Positions 1 through 12,154 of a stretch of 64,000 nucleotides of DNA are shown piece after piece. Both the position numbers and the translations under genes were made by a program. The notes below the pieces were generated by a model that saw only the letters and a list, made by a program, of their open reading frames with translations, was not told the DNA's origin and did not search any database. Numbering within the stretch: position 1 is the stretch's first letter; each line of letters begins with the position of its first letter. The stretch is from Rehmannia glutinosa (taxonomy: Eukaryota; Streptophyta; Magnoliopsida; Lamiales; Orobanchaceae). The DNA is taken from assembly GCA_016081115.2 (NCBI GenBank), contig CM071935.1, forward strand, positions 51,012,680-51,076,679. The letters are read 5' to 3'.

Positions 1-474
1 TCAAGTGGAAAGAAGAACTAAAAAGCATTACATTTGATTTTTTTTTTTATTATTTCTTTAATTGAGGAGTCTGGCTTAATTTTTATCTCCAAATTCAATT
101 TTTACTGGAGCAAATAACCGCAGACATTAAAAATATAATAGCGGGACTATTTTTGAAAAACAAATCGATCCTATAGGTCTGTGTTGCATATGTAAGACTG
201 AAATTGCAAATGAAAAATCATCCGGGACTAATATGCAATTTTCAACCCTTTCAGGTTACATGTTAACGAAGTTGGCAAATGTCTCCATTAAAAATATAAC
301 GGTGGGATTTGTTCAAAAAAATCTTTCATATGACTATATGAGATTATTTTGCAGATGTGGAACTAAAAATGCAACAAGTCAATTCCTATGGGACTAAATA
401 TGAAATTTTCTCCTTTTCTTTCTTTAGCCCTGTTTAACCAACCAATTTCACAAACACTGACGCACACACTTTCA
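1..474 (+). promoter_or_regulatory. Upstream region of the AHAS small-subunit gene
   Basis: AT-rich sequence upstream of the chosen start codon, with no coding signal of its own. It is largely made of a diverged tandem duplication (listed separately), so the presumed promoter lies within or just downstream of repeat-derived DNA. I see no convincing TATA box at a fixed distance; the 5' UTR is probably the pyrimidine-rich stretch at about 405-470. Assignment as promoter rests only on its position. Confidence 0.4.
123..420. repeat. Diverged tandem duplication, about 160 bp period
   Basis: The phrase CATTAAAAATATAA followed by a GGGA motif and a run of A occurs at about 126 and again at about 286. 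Both copies continue through similar blocks: a CTATA-containing block, then 'gaactaaaaatgcaa' or 'gactgaaattgcaa', then 'gggactaatatgcaattttc' or 'gggactaaatatgaaattttc'. The copies are clearly diverged, so the duplication is old. The second copy ends in the presumed 5' UTR of the downstream gene. Confidence 0.6.
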
Positions 475-3400
475 ATGGCGGCTGTTACCTCTCACCCTAC
501 ACCCTTTCGCGCATCCATTTGCTCACATGACCTCGTTTCCAAAGCTGATCTTAGCCTTTGCTCTGTAAGATTCTCATCAAATCCCAAAAGAACGGTTACG
601 GTTTGTGCTCAAAGTGCAAATGACGATAACAAGCACCAAAAGGACGCCGTTCTCTCCGTTTCAGATTCTCCTCTCGCCGCCACCACCAATTCTAGCGCCA
701 GACCAAAGTACTTATGGCATTCACTATTTTTTTTTAATTTTCTGTTTATCTCTCCCTGCCTGTTAATATGAGTAATTGAATTGATATTGTAGAAATGGAT
801 TGATTGTTGGCGCGTTTATGCTAGTAAATTGTTGCGGTTTAAACCATGGTAATTTATTCTCGTATTGGAAACCAGTTTATTGAAGAAATGAACTGTTGCA
901 GATGTCTTATGCTCGTAAATCATCGTGGTAAAAATTGTTTTTTAAATCATGGTCGATTTGTGTAGTATGTTTGTATGGTAAGTGGAAAAGTAAGTAAAAG
1001 TTTTGGGTTAAAGAATTAGTTAATCTGCTAATTTGCATGGAAAAAGAGTTGTGCTTAGAATTATATATTGCATAAATAAGCCTCTGTGGTACGAGGTTGT
1101 GGAATGCTAAAACTCTTAGATGAAAGGGAAATTAGAATATGCTTGAAGTATAGATTAATGATTGTCGAGTACTATTTTGGTTTGCTTTTGCTCAAAAAGT
1201 TTAGCTCATGACTGTGAATCCAGGGTTAAACGTCGCACAATTTCTGTATTTGTTGGTGACGAAAGTGGAATGATAAATCGAATTGCTGGAGTATTTGCTC
1301 GGAGAGGATATAACATTGAATCCCTTGCAGTGGGTCTGAACAAGGATAAGGCTCTCTTCACTATTGTTGTATCTGGAACTGAAAGGGTGCTACAACAAGT
1401 TATGGAACAGCTTCTGAAGCTTGTGAACGTATTAAAGGTCATGATCTTATTCTGATTTTCCTGATAGCCTCCCTTTAGTGATGAATTAAGCATTACTATT
1501 TCAAATCTCTTGGTAAGGATGTCCAGGTCCGAAGACATGCTCTTGATTTCTTATTAACAAAGATATGGCATCTCTAACTATTATATATTTTATTCCTGCT
1601 TGCTTTTAACGAGTGAATCATTGACCCTTATGTGTATTGTTCCAGATGTGATTGGCTTTTAATATTTCTTTCAGCAATTTCATCATGAATTCATTTACTT
1701 TTACTTTTATTTCGTCAGATTGCTTATCTGCTTCCTTTGAATGTAGTTTCTAATTTTTGTGCGAACTTGACGACCAGGTTGAAGACATTTCACAGGAGCC
1801 CCAAGTGGAACGAGAATTAATGCTCATCAAAATCAATGCGGATCCAAAACATCGAGCAGAGGTACTCATTTAGGTTCTTTGGACGCTAATTTTTTTAGGT
1901 TTTTGGTACTAGTTTATCCTCCATAGGGAATTCAGTATATCTTGTACTATTTCCTGTATAAGTCTTCACGCGGTTGTTTTTTCCATTTCATTTTCCCTTA
2001 TTGTGTGGCTGAACAATTAATTCTTTTGGCTTTATTCTCTAGGTGATGTGGCTCGTGGACATTTTTAGGGGAAAAATTGTGGACATCTCCGATGACTCGC
2101 TAACTATTGAGGTGATAATTAGTTACATTTTTTTGTTGACTGCCACTAAATGATTGAAAGGTTGCTGATGAGAACCACTAACGGTTATTTGTTTTATCTC
2201 TTGTATATATGTACCATATCTACAATTTTGTTCTAGATCGTGGTAATGCTATCTGTAACTTTCATATACACCCACGTCTTGTTACATCCACAGCCAGGCT
2301 CTAATATATATGCATAGTTTTAAAGTAGTTCTGATGAGGAAATTACCTCTCAGCTGCTTTCTAGCTGAGCCTGCAAATTTGACACTATGCGTAATGTAGA
2401 GTCCTAATGATTGCGGATACTTATGGCCACAAAATGTCTGTGCTCTTAGATGGGTAATGTATTTTTTATTTGTTTCCGTTATATGTTCATAGTATGCAAT
2501 CTTCTTTCTTGCAATGAATATGCAAGAATGGGCTGAACATTTTTTAGTAGGGCAGATTGACTATAATTTGTGCTTTATGTTAAAAATGTTATGCATTCTT
2601 TACAATAAACATGTGGGTAAAGTTGGACCAGTGGGATGGTTTACCATTTGGTTATTTTATTAGATGTGCCTATTTTATTCAGTAACGAACTGCCATATCA
2701 AATGTATATTGAGTTTGTGGATGGATCGTCCAAGGCCCTAAAATATTTTCAGTGACTATTTTTATTGGTGACTGGGAATGCTACTATTAGTCTTCCCCAA
2801 AAATATAGTTTGTTAACTGGAAAGAGATTGTGGTGTTATGCATAGGTTTCCGAATTGATTTTACGGCTGGTAGTAATTTCCTTATCATACTCTTTAGTTG
2901 CTCTGGTTACATATAATATACTTTTAAACTGTCGTGTCTGCAATGGGACACTATCATGCGTTCATTTCCGATACCTTAATCCTCTGATATCTTTTATATA
3001 GGTAACAGGAGATCCAGGGAAGATGGTTGCGGTGCAAAGAAATTTGAGTAAATTTGGAATCAGAGAGATTGCTAGGACAGGGAAGGTAAATACACTAAGA
3101 AATTATATATATATATATATATATTTGTTTTCTTACTTTTCCTCTTCATGTAAGTTCACATGTTTTGGTTGTTTTGAACTAGATTGCCTTGAGAAGAGAA
3201 AAAATGGGTGAATCCGCCCCCTTCTGGAGGTTCTCGGCCGCTTCATATCCAGATCTTGAAGCAGCACGGCCTGCTAATACTGTTTCAAGGACTGTAAAGG
3301 AGACTCGCATTGGAGAATCTGATACGTCTGTTGGGGTATGATACATCACTAGTCTTATGCATGAGATATAAAACGCTTTATTGGATTTTTATTAATCTTC

Positions 3401-6400
3401 GCCATAGTAACTTCGTTTCGATTTTCCTGAGTATGATATGAGACCGAACATAAAATTAGTCGCAACGATGGGATGGAGACATACCTTTCAGCAGCAAGGT
3501 CCAGATTTAAGTTTCTAAGAATAGTTTTAGTTTCGGGGACTATTGGTTTTGTATAATGGTTGGTGCTTCTGTGACGTCCCTTTCAATGATCTAAGAAATG
3601 AAAAAAACCCTTGGATGAGGCATTTTGCTATTTTCAACCTCAGATTTTCAATTTCCATCCCTCTTTGATGTACTGGTGTTACATCTTTTTAGAAAAATAC
3701 AATCTGAAGTGTCATATCCGTAGCTTCGTCTCCAAAGGACATTAATACACACACAATCAGGGTTGGGCGAATAGTTGGGTTATTTTTACCAACCCAAACA
3801 ATTTGAGTGAACTGAACTGTTACCTGACTTTTGTCAATAATCTTGCCAGCTTTTGCATAGTTTCAGTCATACCCCAAAGCTGATTGGGTTCTATATTTAA
3901 ATAAAAAAGGTTTTTACAAATACCAATGTACATGACCATTCTAAAGCCTAACCCTATTATCTTGCAAGTTACTCTCTCTTTTCGTCTCTCCTGGAGCAGT
4001 GGCACTGCACACTTTTCAGACCAGTATAGCAGTCCAACCACACTTTTGAGGTTCTTGCCATGAATGTTTGTCTCTTTACTGGTGCTTCTCACAAATTGTT
4101 ATGATCCTTAGTGCAAGTTAAGGTTCTTGGATCCTACATTGGTATTATCGGATCCTTAGGGTTTATCTTTCCTTGGGCTCCCCCACTTAATAACTGTCCT
4201 TTGGGCTCGGTTCTCTGACAATCTTATGTATTGATATCAGAGTGTTTAGTTGCCATCTCCGACTTGCAATTCTGCATGTAGGTGGTGATGCTGGAGTTTT
4301 ATCATTCAGCTGGGTCTAGGTCAAGCTTGCAGCAAAGCTTTCCTGAGTGCGAGCCAAGAATGTCGACAATGGTTGAATTTATTTCCTAATTGTAACTTAT
4401 AGTACATGGCATCTACTTTGGTATCATGAGGTACTAATGTCGGATTTATGCGGCCTCGGACTCTTCTATTTCTATAGCAAATTCACAAAGCTTCTCTCTT
4501 TCTATCCGTCTCTGCATTCCCAATGACCAAATCCTCTGGTTCCCTTGATTTATCTCTACACTCCCAACTGGCCAAACCCTCCAGGTCCACCACCATCACC
4601 ACTCAACTGCACTATCTCTGTCAAATTTTTTTTGACTTCTCCAGTTCTCCTGAAACCAGGTTGCAGAATTTGCATCCAGAAACTGGTTCTAATTGAATCT
4701 GTTTGCATTTTGCTTGTTTTTGCTTGTATTATCTCCCCCCTGCCTTTTAGAACCTTTTTATTCTGTGAAATGCTAAAAGCTTGGGAAAAAAGAAAGAGAA
4801 ATAAATACCTGCCCCATATAAACCTGATAAACATTGGATACCTGATTAGTTGGTCGCATGAATTTATTTGAGCTTTAGGTGGGCAGCATAATACGCCAAC
4901 CGTAAGTTCTGTTACGTTAACCTAGCTAATTGCAACCTGACTTCCCTGCTTACAAATGCTGTTGAGATTGTTCTGTATTATTATAAAGAGCATAACTGTT
5001 TCTGCAAAGGGAAGATAATTAATAAGAAGTTCTCATGAGATTTTCTTTTAACACCATTCAATATTTATTTAGGTAGTTTGTTGAGGACTGGTGTGTTACA
5101 ACTAAGTTTACTGGAATTTGGTTGCTTTATAATTTCTTTATCTTCTCTCCCTTTATGCTGTTTGCATACCGTGTTAATAAGAATCTGCACTGGTAGTTAG
5201 ATTACCTACCTAAAATGGCTTCAAAGCCTCCTGTACTAACTTCTGTTCCTTAGAGTAGGATTTAACTCATACTAAACAATCATTTTGCTCACAATCTATG
5301 ATTGCGCAGAAGGCTCCAAAGCATAGTTTAACCAAAAGTTGGGTGTGCAGACCTCGTATCCCCGAGATTCATAGTCCTAGTGCCAATCTCGTAAAAGATC
5401 TGAATCAAGTGAATTAATATCTTGAAAGTCACTTTGGACTTTTGACCAATGATTTATGCTAATTCTGTATTATTCCGTATATTTTTGGATTTTCAAAGCT
5501 TGGCATGCTTATCATGTCATGAGAATTTTCATATTTTTCGGTTTCAATTGATAATGAGAGACCTTGAAAAATTTGCTTGTTCCCTACTGATTGAAGCTGT
5601 GGAAATCGTAAGTCAACTTGGAATTGCAAACTAAAGAATTTTCTGACACTGGGTTTCTCTGATTTATTTTTATGTTGTTCTTTGGCTAGTGCAAGTTTCA
5701 AATAAATGTCTAATGCATTTGTTTATTGTATGAAGGGAGATGTTTACCCTGTGGAGTCAACTGATGACATTTCAATCAATCAAGTTCTTGATGCTCATTG
5801 GGGAATGCTGAATGATGAAGATGTAAGAAATTTGTCTTCTTTGTTGTTTAATATTGCCTCACAATTCAGTGTTGATAGTTTTTGCTACTATTTATTTTTC
5901 CCTGAATATAATGACCTCAACAACCATCCTGTAAATGCAAGAGACAAGGCTTTAGTGAGATGAGTTGAGTTGAGATATGCTCTTGACATGCATATCTTTT
6001 TCTAAAATTTGAAGTATGCAGTTGCGCAGATAAACAGATCTTGTTCTTCCTATTCATTAAAGAAACATGACCTTGTTGGCTAGTCTTCTGTGAATTTTAG
6101 AATGTATTGTTCCTGACACTTCTTTTATGGTACTCGCACTTGCTTATATTTTTGCTTGAAGTTGGCAGACTAGTGGGCTTCGCTCTCACACTCTTTCCAT
6201 GGTTGTTAATGATGTTCCTGGAGTCCTTAACCTTGTCACAGGGGTTTTTGCTCGAAGAGGATATAATATCCAAGTATGTCCAGTTGTTTAGATCTTTTAA
6301 CATATTTTTCATTAAATTTTGTTTTCTTTTTGGTTTTCCTATTGATTACTTGTGGCTCATTTCTGTGTTTGCTTCTTATTCTTAGAGTTTAGCTGTTGGC

Positions 6401-9133
6401 CATGCTGAAGTTGAGGGGCTTTCACGCATTACCACTGTTGTTCCGGGTACAGATGAATCAATTGGCAAGTTGGTACAACAACTTTATAAATTGGTGGACG
6501 TTCATGAGGTGAGAGCATAATATTGTTAGTTATCATGCAAGCTGAATTGGAAAGTAGCATCCACCCCACGAATTCTGGAGATATTTGTATTACTTCAGAC
6601 TGCAATATTCTTGAATTGATAATGGTGCCATTTTAACTGGATAAGAAATATATCCTTTAAAGGCTTTGCTGGTTGTATGGCGATCTTATTGAGTTTCCAG
6701 GAAAGTAATGGACTCTTCTGCTAGACACTAGCTCAAGTGTTTACTTATAACCTGGACTATGTATTTAGTGCTTCATTTTATTTTTTCATTCATGACATCA
6801 TTTTGTATTATAATAAGTTTGTCCTAATCCCTAAAGATCCACTTAGATTTAAGTTATAATGGAGTTTGTGTGCTTAGCATTTAATATTGCTCATGGAAAA
6901 TCTATTAGTGTTGTACGTAATAGCCTATTAACTAGAAATGAGAATTTAATTGTTTTCCAACCTTTTTTTGAGTCTAGTTTGCTTTTGAACAATGACATGA
7001 CTGGTGAGATATTTATTCTTCAGGTCCGCGACCTGACACACTTACCTTTTGCCGAGCGGGAACTGATGTTAATCAAAATTGCTGTGAATGCTGCTGCTCG
7101 TCGGAATGTTCTTGATATTGCTAGTATATTCAGAGCCAAAGCTGTTGACGTCTCTGATCACACTATCACCCTTGAGGTAAATGTTTTATGATTGACATGG
7201 TATAAAATCAATGACTTGGGTGGTATGATTTCTATTATTGTTTTCAAGTAGGAATTGTGTGTGGCTCATTTGTAAATCAAGCTACAGAATTGCTTCATTC
7301 AGTGAAATGTTTGGCATAAATGAGTTAGCGGTATGACATTGATGTGACGATTTAAAATAGATATACTTAAAATTGTTATTTTCGACGTAAGACTGGTGTT
7401 TTATTTAAGTAAATGGAGAAAATTGTTCCTATCTAATTTGAAAATATCTTTGCTCGATGACAAGGATGGACACAAAATTTAAACTGATGCAAGTAATGGT
7501 TGTTGGATGAAAATTGACCTAGACTTTACATATATGTAAGCATGCTGAAACTTAGGCAAGTGTTTAGTAAAGCACTTACAATTAGCTTAGGTTGCATTTG
7601 GATGGAAGGATTTTGGATACGAGGAGAGGATTTGAAGGAAGGATTTTAAATGACTCTATATAACATGGATTTGAAATGCACCACAATGACTAAAAGTTAG
7701 ATCAAAATGGGAACCTAAAGATTTGAAATCCATTGCATCCAAACAAGCTCATTGGATTTGTTATTATGGATTTGAAATCCTCAACTTGAAATCCATCCGT
7801 CCAAATGAAGCCTTAGTGTTTAAAAAACTGCCAAAATTGCCAACAGAATTAATTGATATACCTTTTTCTGCCAACAAAAATTTACTCTTGAATTGATTTG
7901 ATAAGAATTAAGTTTTGAATTCTCTTTCTTGATATTGAATTACTTTACCGATGACTCAATATATCGTAGTTGTGAAGAATGAAATTGAGTTTCAGAGACA
8001 GCCTAGTATACTGTGTCTGTGAAGGAAGAGAGATAAATGGGTTCAGTTTGGCTCGATTTGAACTATATAATCAACTCTAAAGTGGATTTGAATGGCTTAT
8101 ATAATACCTCCAGACCCGTTATTAGTTGATAGTAGGTTTAACCGCATATGTTAGCCTAGACTTCTTTGTTCATTCTCATCCTTTTTCACTCACCTTTTCT
8201 CATTTGTTGGATTTCCTTTTTATACTTTTTTCAGCTGACTGGAGATTTGGACAAAATGGTTGCCTTGCAAAGGTTGTTGGAACCATATGGCATTTGTGAG
8301 GTACGGTGTTCATACTTCTTTTCAGGCTCTTTTTCTCCATGGAATGTAAGGTAGCACTTGTAGGTGTGTTTAGTTGGCATGCATTATGATGGCATATTAA
8401 TAGCATGATTCGTATAATAACTTGTGTTATGAGCATGAACTAGCATGCGACACTAGCACGGTAACAGCTATGTCTTGGTATATTGCTATTTAGGTGAATA
8501 GTGGAATTTCCTAGAAATCATTGTTTTACTAAATTTTAGGGGTACAAAAACTTCCTATGAGGTTTAGCCTAATCACACACGTGCACACACACACACACAA
8601 AAAAAAAAAAAAAGTTATCTTTCAAAATTACAAAAAACTCTTCACATTTGTCTCTATTTTAGAAATTGCACTATCAAAAAAAGTGTATTTGTAGGTAAAT
8701 ACAAACCTTAATGGGGGTGTTTGCAACACCTTAAGGGGGTCTCTGTAATTTTCAAAGACAATTGGAGTTTTATGTAACTAGGCCAAGTTCCAGGATAGTT
8801 TTTGTAATTATCCAAAACTTTAATGTGGGATGAATAAGATCTTTCCTTTGGTGGGTTAATGTTGTTTCTCCATGAACTTTAAATGGTAAACACAATTGTG
8901 TTTTCTATAACATGTCATATTATCCACTGAAAAGTTTACACAATGAAGAAAAGTTGTCGAGAGATGTCTTTTACATTGGAATAGTGTGAAAAATCATGTT
9001 TTCGATACCCATGAGACAACCAATGTACTTTTTGTTTGAATTTTTGCAGGTTGCTCGAACTGGCAGAGTGGCACTAGTACGAGAATCAGGAGTTGATTCA
9101 AAGTATCTCCGTGGATATTCGTATCCACTGTGA
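475..9133 (+). CDS. AHASS: Acetohydroxyacid (acetolactate) synthase regulatory small subunit, chloroplast
   Basis: Regulatory subunit of acetohydroxyacid synthase, the first common enzyme of Val, Leu and Ile synthesis in the plastid. In this family it stimulates the catalytic subunit and confers branched-chain amino acid feedback. Twelve exons with GT-AG introns: 475-707, 1224-1437, 1778-1861, 2043-2111, 3002-3085, 3183-3335, 5736-5822, 6169-6273, 6386-6508, 7024-7176, 8235-8300, 9050-9133. They join in frame to 484 residues, the usual length for plants. Residues 1 to about 70 are Ser/Thr-rich and transit-peptide-like. Two homologous halves follow (about 78-279 and 280-484). Each opens with an ACT domain holding VFARRGYNI and SLAVG, then a block with ERELMLIKI. 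Start 475 is chosen because it opens the transit peptide; in-frame ATGs at 388 and 400 would add up to 29 residues. No lesion is seen, and this is the only intact host gene in the window. Confidence 0.95.
3102..3124. repeat. (TA)n microsatellite in AHASS intron 5
   Basis: A run of about eleven TA dinucleotides just after the exon 5 splice donor. No further significance is visible. Confidence 0.85.
4087..4560 (+). mobile_element. Possible old LTR-retrotransposon remnant in AHASS intron 6
   Basis: Intron 6 (3336-5735) is the largest of the gene. Around 4160-4245 it reads like the 3' end of a plant copia LTR: a 'gggctcccccactta' block, a second 'gggctcggttctct' block, then TTGATATCAGAG at about 4233. 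That string is close to TGGTATCAGAGC, the usual initiator-tRNA-Met primer binding site. A second similar string, TTGGTATCATGAG, occurs at about 4419, and an AT-initiated stretch near 4523 could be a decayed gag start. No terminal duplication or intact protein is visible, so the call is tentative. The rest of the intron shows nothing recognisable. Confidence 0.4.
7590..7812. mobile_element. Tourist-like MITE (PIF/Harbinger type) in AHASS intron 10
   Basis: A 223-bp non-coding element with terminal inverted repeats. The left end begins GGTTGCATTTGGATGGA and the right end, reversed, begins GGCTTCATTTGGACGGATGGA. About 20 of the first 24 positions agree. It is flanked on both sides by TTA (7587-7589 and 7813-7815), the 3-bp target duplication expected of PIF/Harbinger elements. 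The inside is rich in 'gatttgaaat' phrases in both orientations, consistent with a fold-back structure. Confidence 0.8.
8573..8614. repeat. (CA)n plus poly(A) simple repeat in AHASS intron 11
   Basis: Low-complexity tract: alternating CA with one CACGTG interruption, followed by about fourteen A. No function is inferred. Confidence 0.85.
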
Positions 9134-9417
9134 AATTCTGGATTACTCGAAGCCTGCAGTGATATGCAGATCCGCATTTGTTTGATAATCCAATTTACTT
9201 TTTTTTCTTTTCTTGCATAGATGGAGAAAGAAATTCAATTTTGTGGCCTAAGTTGTGTGCGCCAGATTTTGTCTAGTTTTTTTCATGCCTATGAGTTTAG
9301 GCCTAACTCGCTATTACGAACTAAATTGTTGCACTTGGTTTGTTTTATTTACGAGAATATCTATCAACTTATATGGATGTTTAAATGTTGATGCAGTTCT
9401 TCTAGCAGAATTATAGG
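9134..9417 (+). other. Probable 3' UTR of AHASS
   Basis: T-rich sequence immediately after the stop codon, with no competing coding signal before the tandem repeats start at about 9418. I did not identify a clear poly(A) signal. Confidence 0.45.
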
Positions 9418-9865
9418 TCTTGTATGGTTGTTTCTGTGGTCTATTTTCAGTTTCTAGTGTTTGAAAATGAATTTTGAGAATTTATTGATTTTTGTGTGAA
9501 AACTGGAATTATGTATGGATAAATGAATAAGAATGAGTTTTATGTAGACTTGAAAAATTGATAGTGGTTGAACATTTTAATTGAACATATTCTTGTATGG
9601 TTATGTTTCTATGACCCGTTTTCAGTTTCTAGTTTTGGAAAATAAATTTTGAGAATTTATTGGTTTTCGTGTGAAAACTGGAATTATGTTTTGATGAATA
9701 AATGAGAATGAGTTTTATATAAGTTTGGAAATGAGATTATGTTTGATTGAATAGTTTCGAAGTAGTATTATATATATATATATATATATATAATAATTTG
9801 AAATGAAGAGTTGATAGTGGTTCAACATTTTAATTGAATATATAATTTTATATTTGTAAGATTTT
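9418..9865. repeat. Tandem repeat, 173-bp unit, with a third partial copy
   Basis: TCTTGTATGGTT starts at 9418 and again at 9591. Both copies run through 'ttttcagtttctagt', 'ttttgagaatttatt' and 'gtgtgaaaactggaatta'. The phrase 'ttgatagtggttgaacatttt' at about 9558 recurs at about 9809 behind a (TA)n tract at 9770-9792, and once more near 10431. Confidence 0.75.
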
Positions 9866-10621
9866 AGATTGTGGGTCACCTTAGATAGATATAATTAAAA
9901 GATAGTAATATTTTAAGTAGATATAGTTGATAATGTTCGGTCGTACATCTATAATTGGATGAAAAGATGCGAATATTGATTGATAAGTGATATAGGGTAG
10001 TGTATAGGGTTGAAAATTGAAATTATATTTTTGAAATGTTGTTTTATGCAAAAAATTGGAATTGAAAATGATGATTTCCATTGTAAAATTTATAAACAAA
10101 CATGATTATATTTTTATGAATAATTGGAAATTGGAAATAAGGTAAATATAAACAAGGCCTATAGTATTTGGCCACTAATCACTAGTGACAATCGAAGAAA
10201 GTGATTTTTTTCATCCGATAGTCTGAAATCAATTTTTATTGTGTTTGTAAGGCCATGAAATTGGTTATTTAGATATTTAATGTAGCAATTTAATGTGGCA
10301 TAAAGCCATAAAGTCATAAACTATCTTGAATCATTCGAAAATCATCGCAATGAAAGTTATTCCAATTTTAGAAATGAAATTGGGTCCAAGTGTCTATATA
10401 TATATATATATATATATAGGTAGGATGAAGAGTTGATAGTGGTTTACCTTTTAATTGAGGTAAATTTTATATGATTGCAGGTCATCTACACCATATAAAA
10501 AAATAAATCAATGGCTAAGATATGAACAAATATATACAACAATTGATATGAAAGTATACACTAGAAGGGATAAAATAGGAATACAAGAAACAAAAATGGT
10601 AATCGCCTCCTACAAATTAGG
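9866..10621. other. AT-rich intergenic DNA with a (TA)n tract
   Basis: No gene seen. It holds a (TA)n run at about 10397-10419, followed by a further copy of the 'gatgaagagttgatagtggtt' phrase at about 10424, which links it to the repeat upstream. The rest is unremarkable AT-rich sequence. Confidence 0.6.
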
Positions 10622-10646
10622 GACGTGATCTGTTATTGATCACGTC
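10622..10646. repeat. Perfect 9-bp inverted repeat (GACGTGATC / GATCACGTC)
   Basis: The two arms are separated by 7 bp. The core contains CACGT, and a nearby 'atcacgcga' gives a third related half-site. It could be a protein-binding site near the 5' end of the Mutator-type element, but nothing here shows that. Confidence 0.5.
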
Positions 10647-10855
10647 TCCATAATCACGCGATTTACCCATCCTTTCTCTCCCTTCTTCTCAACCACAATC
10701 TATGTATCACCATAACACCCTATCTTTGCTCCATTCATGAAATCGCAAATTATTCCATTTAATGAAACAATCTTGACAAAAAAAAAAATAATCTATCTTG
10801 ATATCATACAATTGGCGAAGAGTTATCATCCATTTGATACAAAAAGAGTTCTACA

Positions 10856-10972
10856 ATGGCAGAAACTCTTGATTTTAACGCAACTGATGAATGTATTCAA
10901 GGTAATTTCTTACGAGAAACTTGCTACAAAATTATAGAGAAACAACTGAAACAACCATGGACGCATAATTGA
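10856..10972 (+). CDS. Short unrecognised reading frame, 38 residues
   Basis: An ATG-initiated frame beginning MAETLDFNATDECIQ and ending before a TGA at 10970. It has sensible composition, unlike the surrounding AT-rich shadows. It could be a decayed N-terminal exon of the FAR1-type transposase gene downstream, which typically starts with a short acidic segment, but the similarity is too weak to be sure. A chance frame is equally possible. Confidence 0.2.
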   Translation: MAETLDFNATDECIQGNFLRETCYKIIEKQLKQPWTHN

Positions 10973-10979
10973 ATCAAGT

Positions 10980-11340
10980 GCATAGTTGTTGTTGTTGATT
11001 TGTATGTTTAGTATCCATAGTTTGTCTATTTAATGTATAAACCTTGTATATATAGTTTTACTTGTATGCATATTAACCACTTGTCTATAGATTGTATATT
11101 TGTTATTAGTTTGTATGTTTAGTATAGATTGTTTGCATATTTAGTATATAAACCTTGCATATATAGTTTTATTTGTTTACATATTTACTACTTGTCTGCA
11201 GATTATATATTTGTTCACCATTTCATTGCGTGTTTATTTAGCATATAAAACTTGTATATAATACGAGTATTAGTTGTATATTTATAATATAAAATTTGCA
11301 TATATATTTATATTCACAAAAACTCTGTCGGATTATAATT
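10980..11340. repeat. Degenerate interspersed TGTATATTTAGTAT-type motifs
   Basis: AT-rich stretch in which variants of TTGTATGTTTAGTAT and AACCTTGTATATATAG recur every 30-60 bp. The same style of motif (TGTATACTTAGTT) recurs at 14095-14345 and, inverted, at 39530-40035. No coding sequence. Confidence 0.45.
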
Positions 11341-11439
11341 TGTCCACCATTTCGACGTGTTTAATTTAGGATAAAACTTGATCCGCGAGATTAGTTGTAT
11401 ATTTATAATAGATTGCGGATCGATCCGCGGATCCGGTGG

Positions 11440-12080
11440 CACTTCCGTAGTATTAGCAGTGTTGTTATAGTAGTTTTCAGGGAGCACCAGTATTAGCAGT
11501 CCTTCTGAAACGTATTAGTCGTCCTTCTAAAAAGTATTAGCAGTTCTTCTAAAATGTATTAGTAGTTTCCTGAAGAGTTTTTTAGTATTTTTCCTGAATA
11601 TACTCCCGATATGTATTAGTAATTCATCAAAAAAGTATTAGTAGTTCCTCAAAAAAATATTAGTAGTTCCTTGAAATAAATTAAATTTTTCTCCCGAAAT
11701 GTATTAATAGTCCTTCTGAAAAGTATTAGTCGTCCTTCTAAAAAGTATTAGCAGTTCTTCTAAAATGTATTAATAGTTCTCCTGAATATAATTAAAATTT
11801 TCTCCCGAAATGTATTAACAGTCCTTCTTAAAAGTATTAGTCGTCCTTCTAAAAAGTTTTAGCAGTTCTTCTGAAATGTATTAGTAGTTCCTTAAAGAGT
11901 TTTAGTATTTCTAATGAATATACTCCTGAAATGTATTAGTTGTCCATCGGAAAAGTATTAGTAGTTTCTCGAAAAAGTATTAGTAATTTCCTAGAGAGTA
12001 TTTTAGTAGTGCTCCTGCAACGTATTAGTTTTTCTTATAAAATGTATTAGTATTTCTCCATAAAAGTATTAGCTGATACT
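11440..12080. repeat. Minisatellite, about 22-bp unit, roughly 27 copies with higher-order structure
   Basis: Unit of the form GTATTAGTAGTTCTTCTAAAA with substitutions. A run of four units (with 'cagtccttct', 'cgtccttct', 'gcagttcttct') repeats as a block at about 11496, 11707 and 11818, so the array has a higher-order period. Two or three units are deleted or decayed to 'atactcccga'. No reading frame runs through it. Confidence 0.85.
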
Positions 12081-12154
12081 AAGACTTGTATCATTTAGTG
12101 CAATATTCATTCTTCAGATCACCTGAAGAAAAAAAACAGAGCAAATCTAAAACC

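Noticed and set aside
4545..4871. Overlapping + and - frames in AHAS intron 6
   Set aside because: They lie inside a well-defined intron with no domain or splice-supported structure.
11440..12080. CRISPR-like direct repeats
   Set aside because: No unique spacers of constant length, the units are degenerate and contiguous, and the genome is a plant nucleus.
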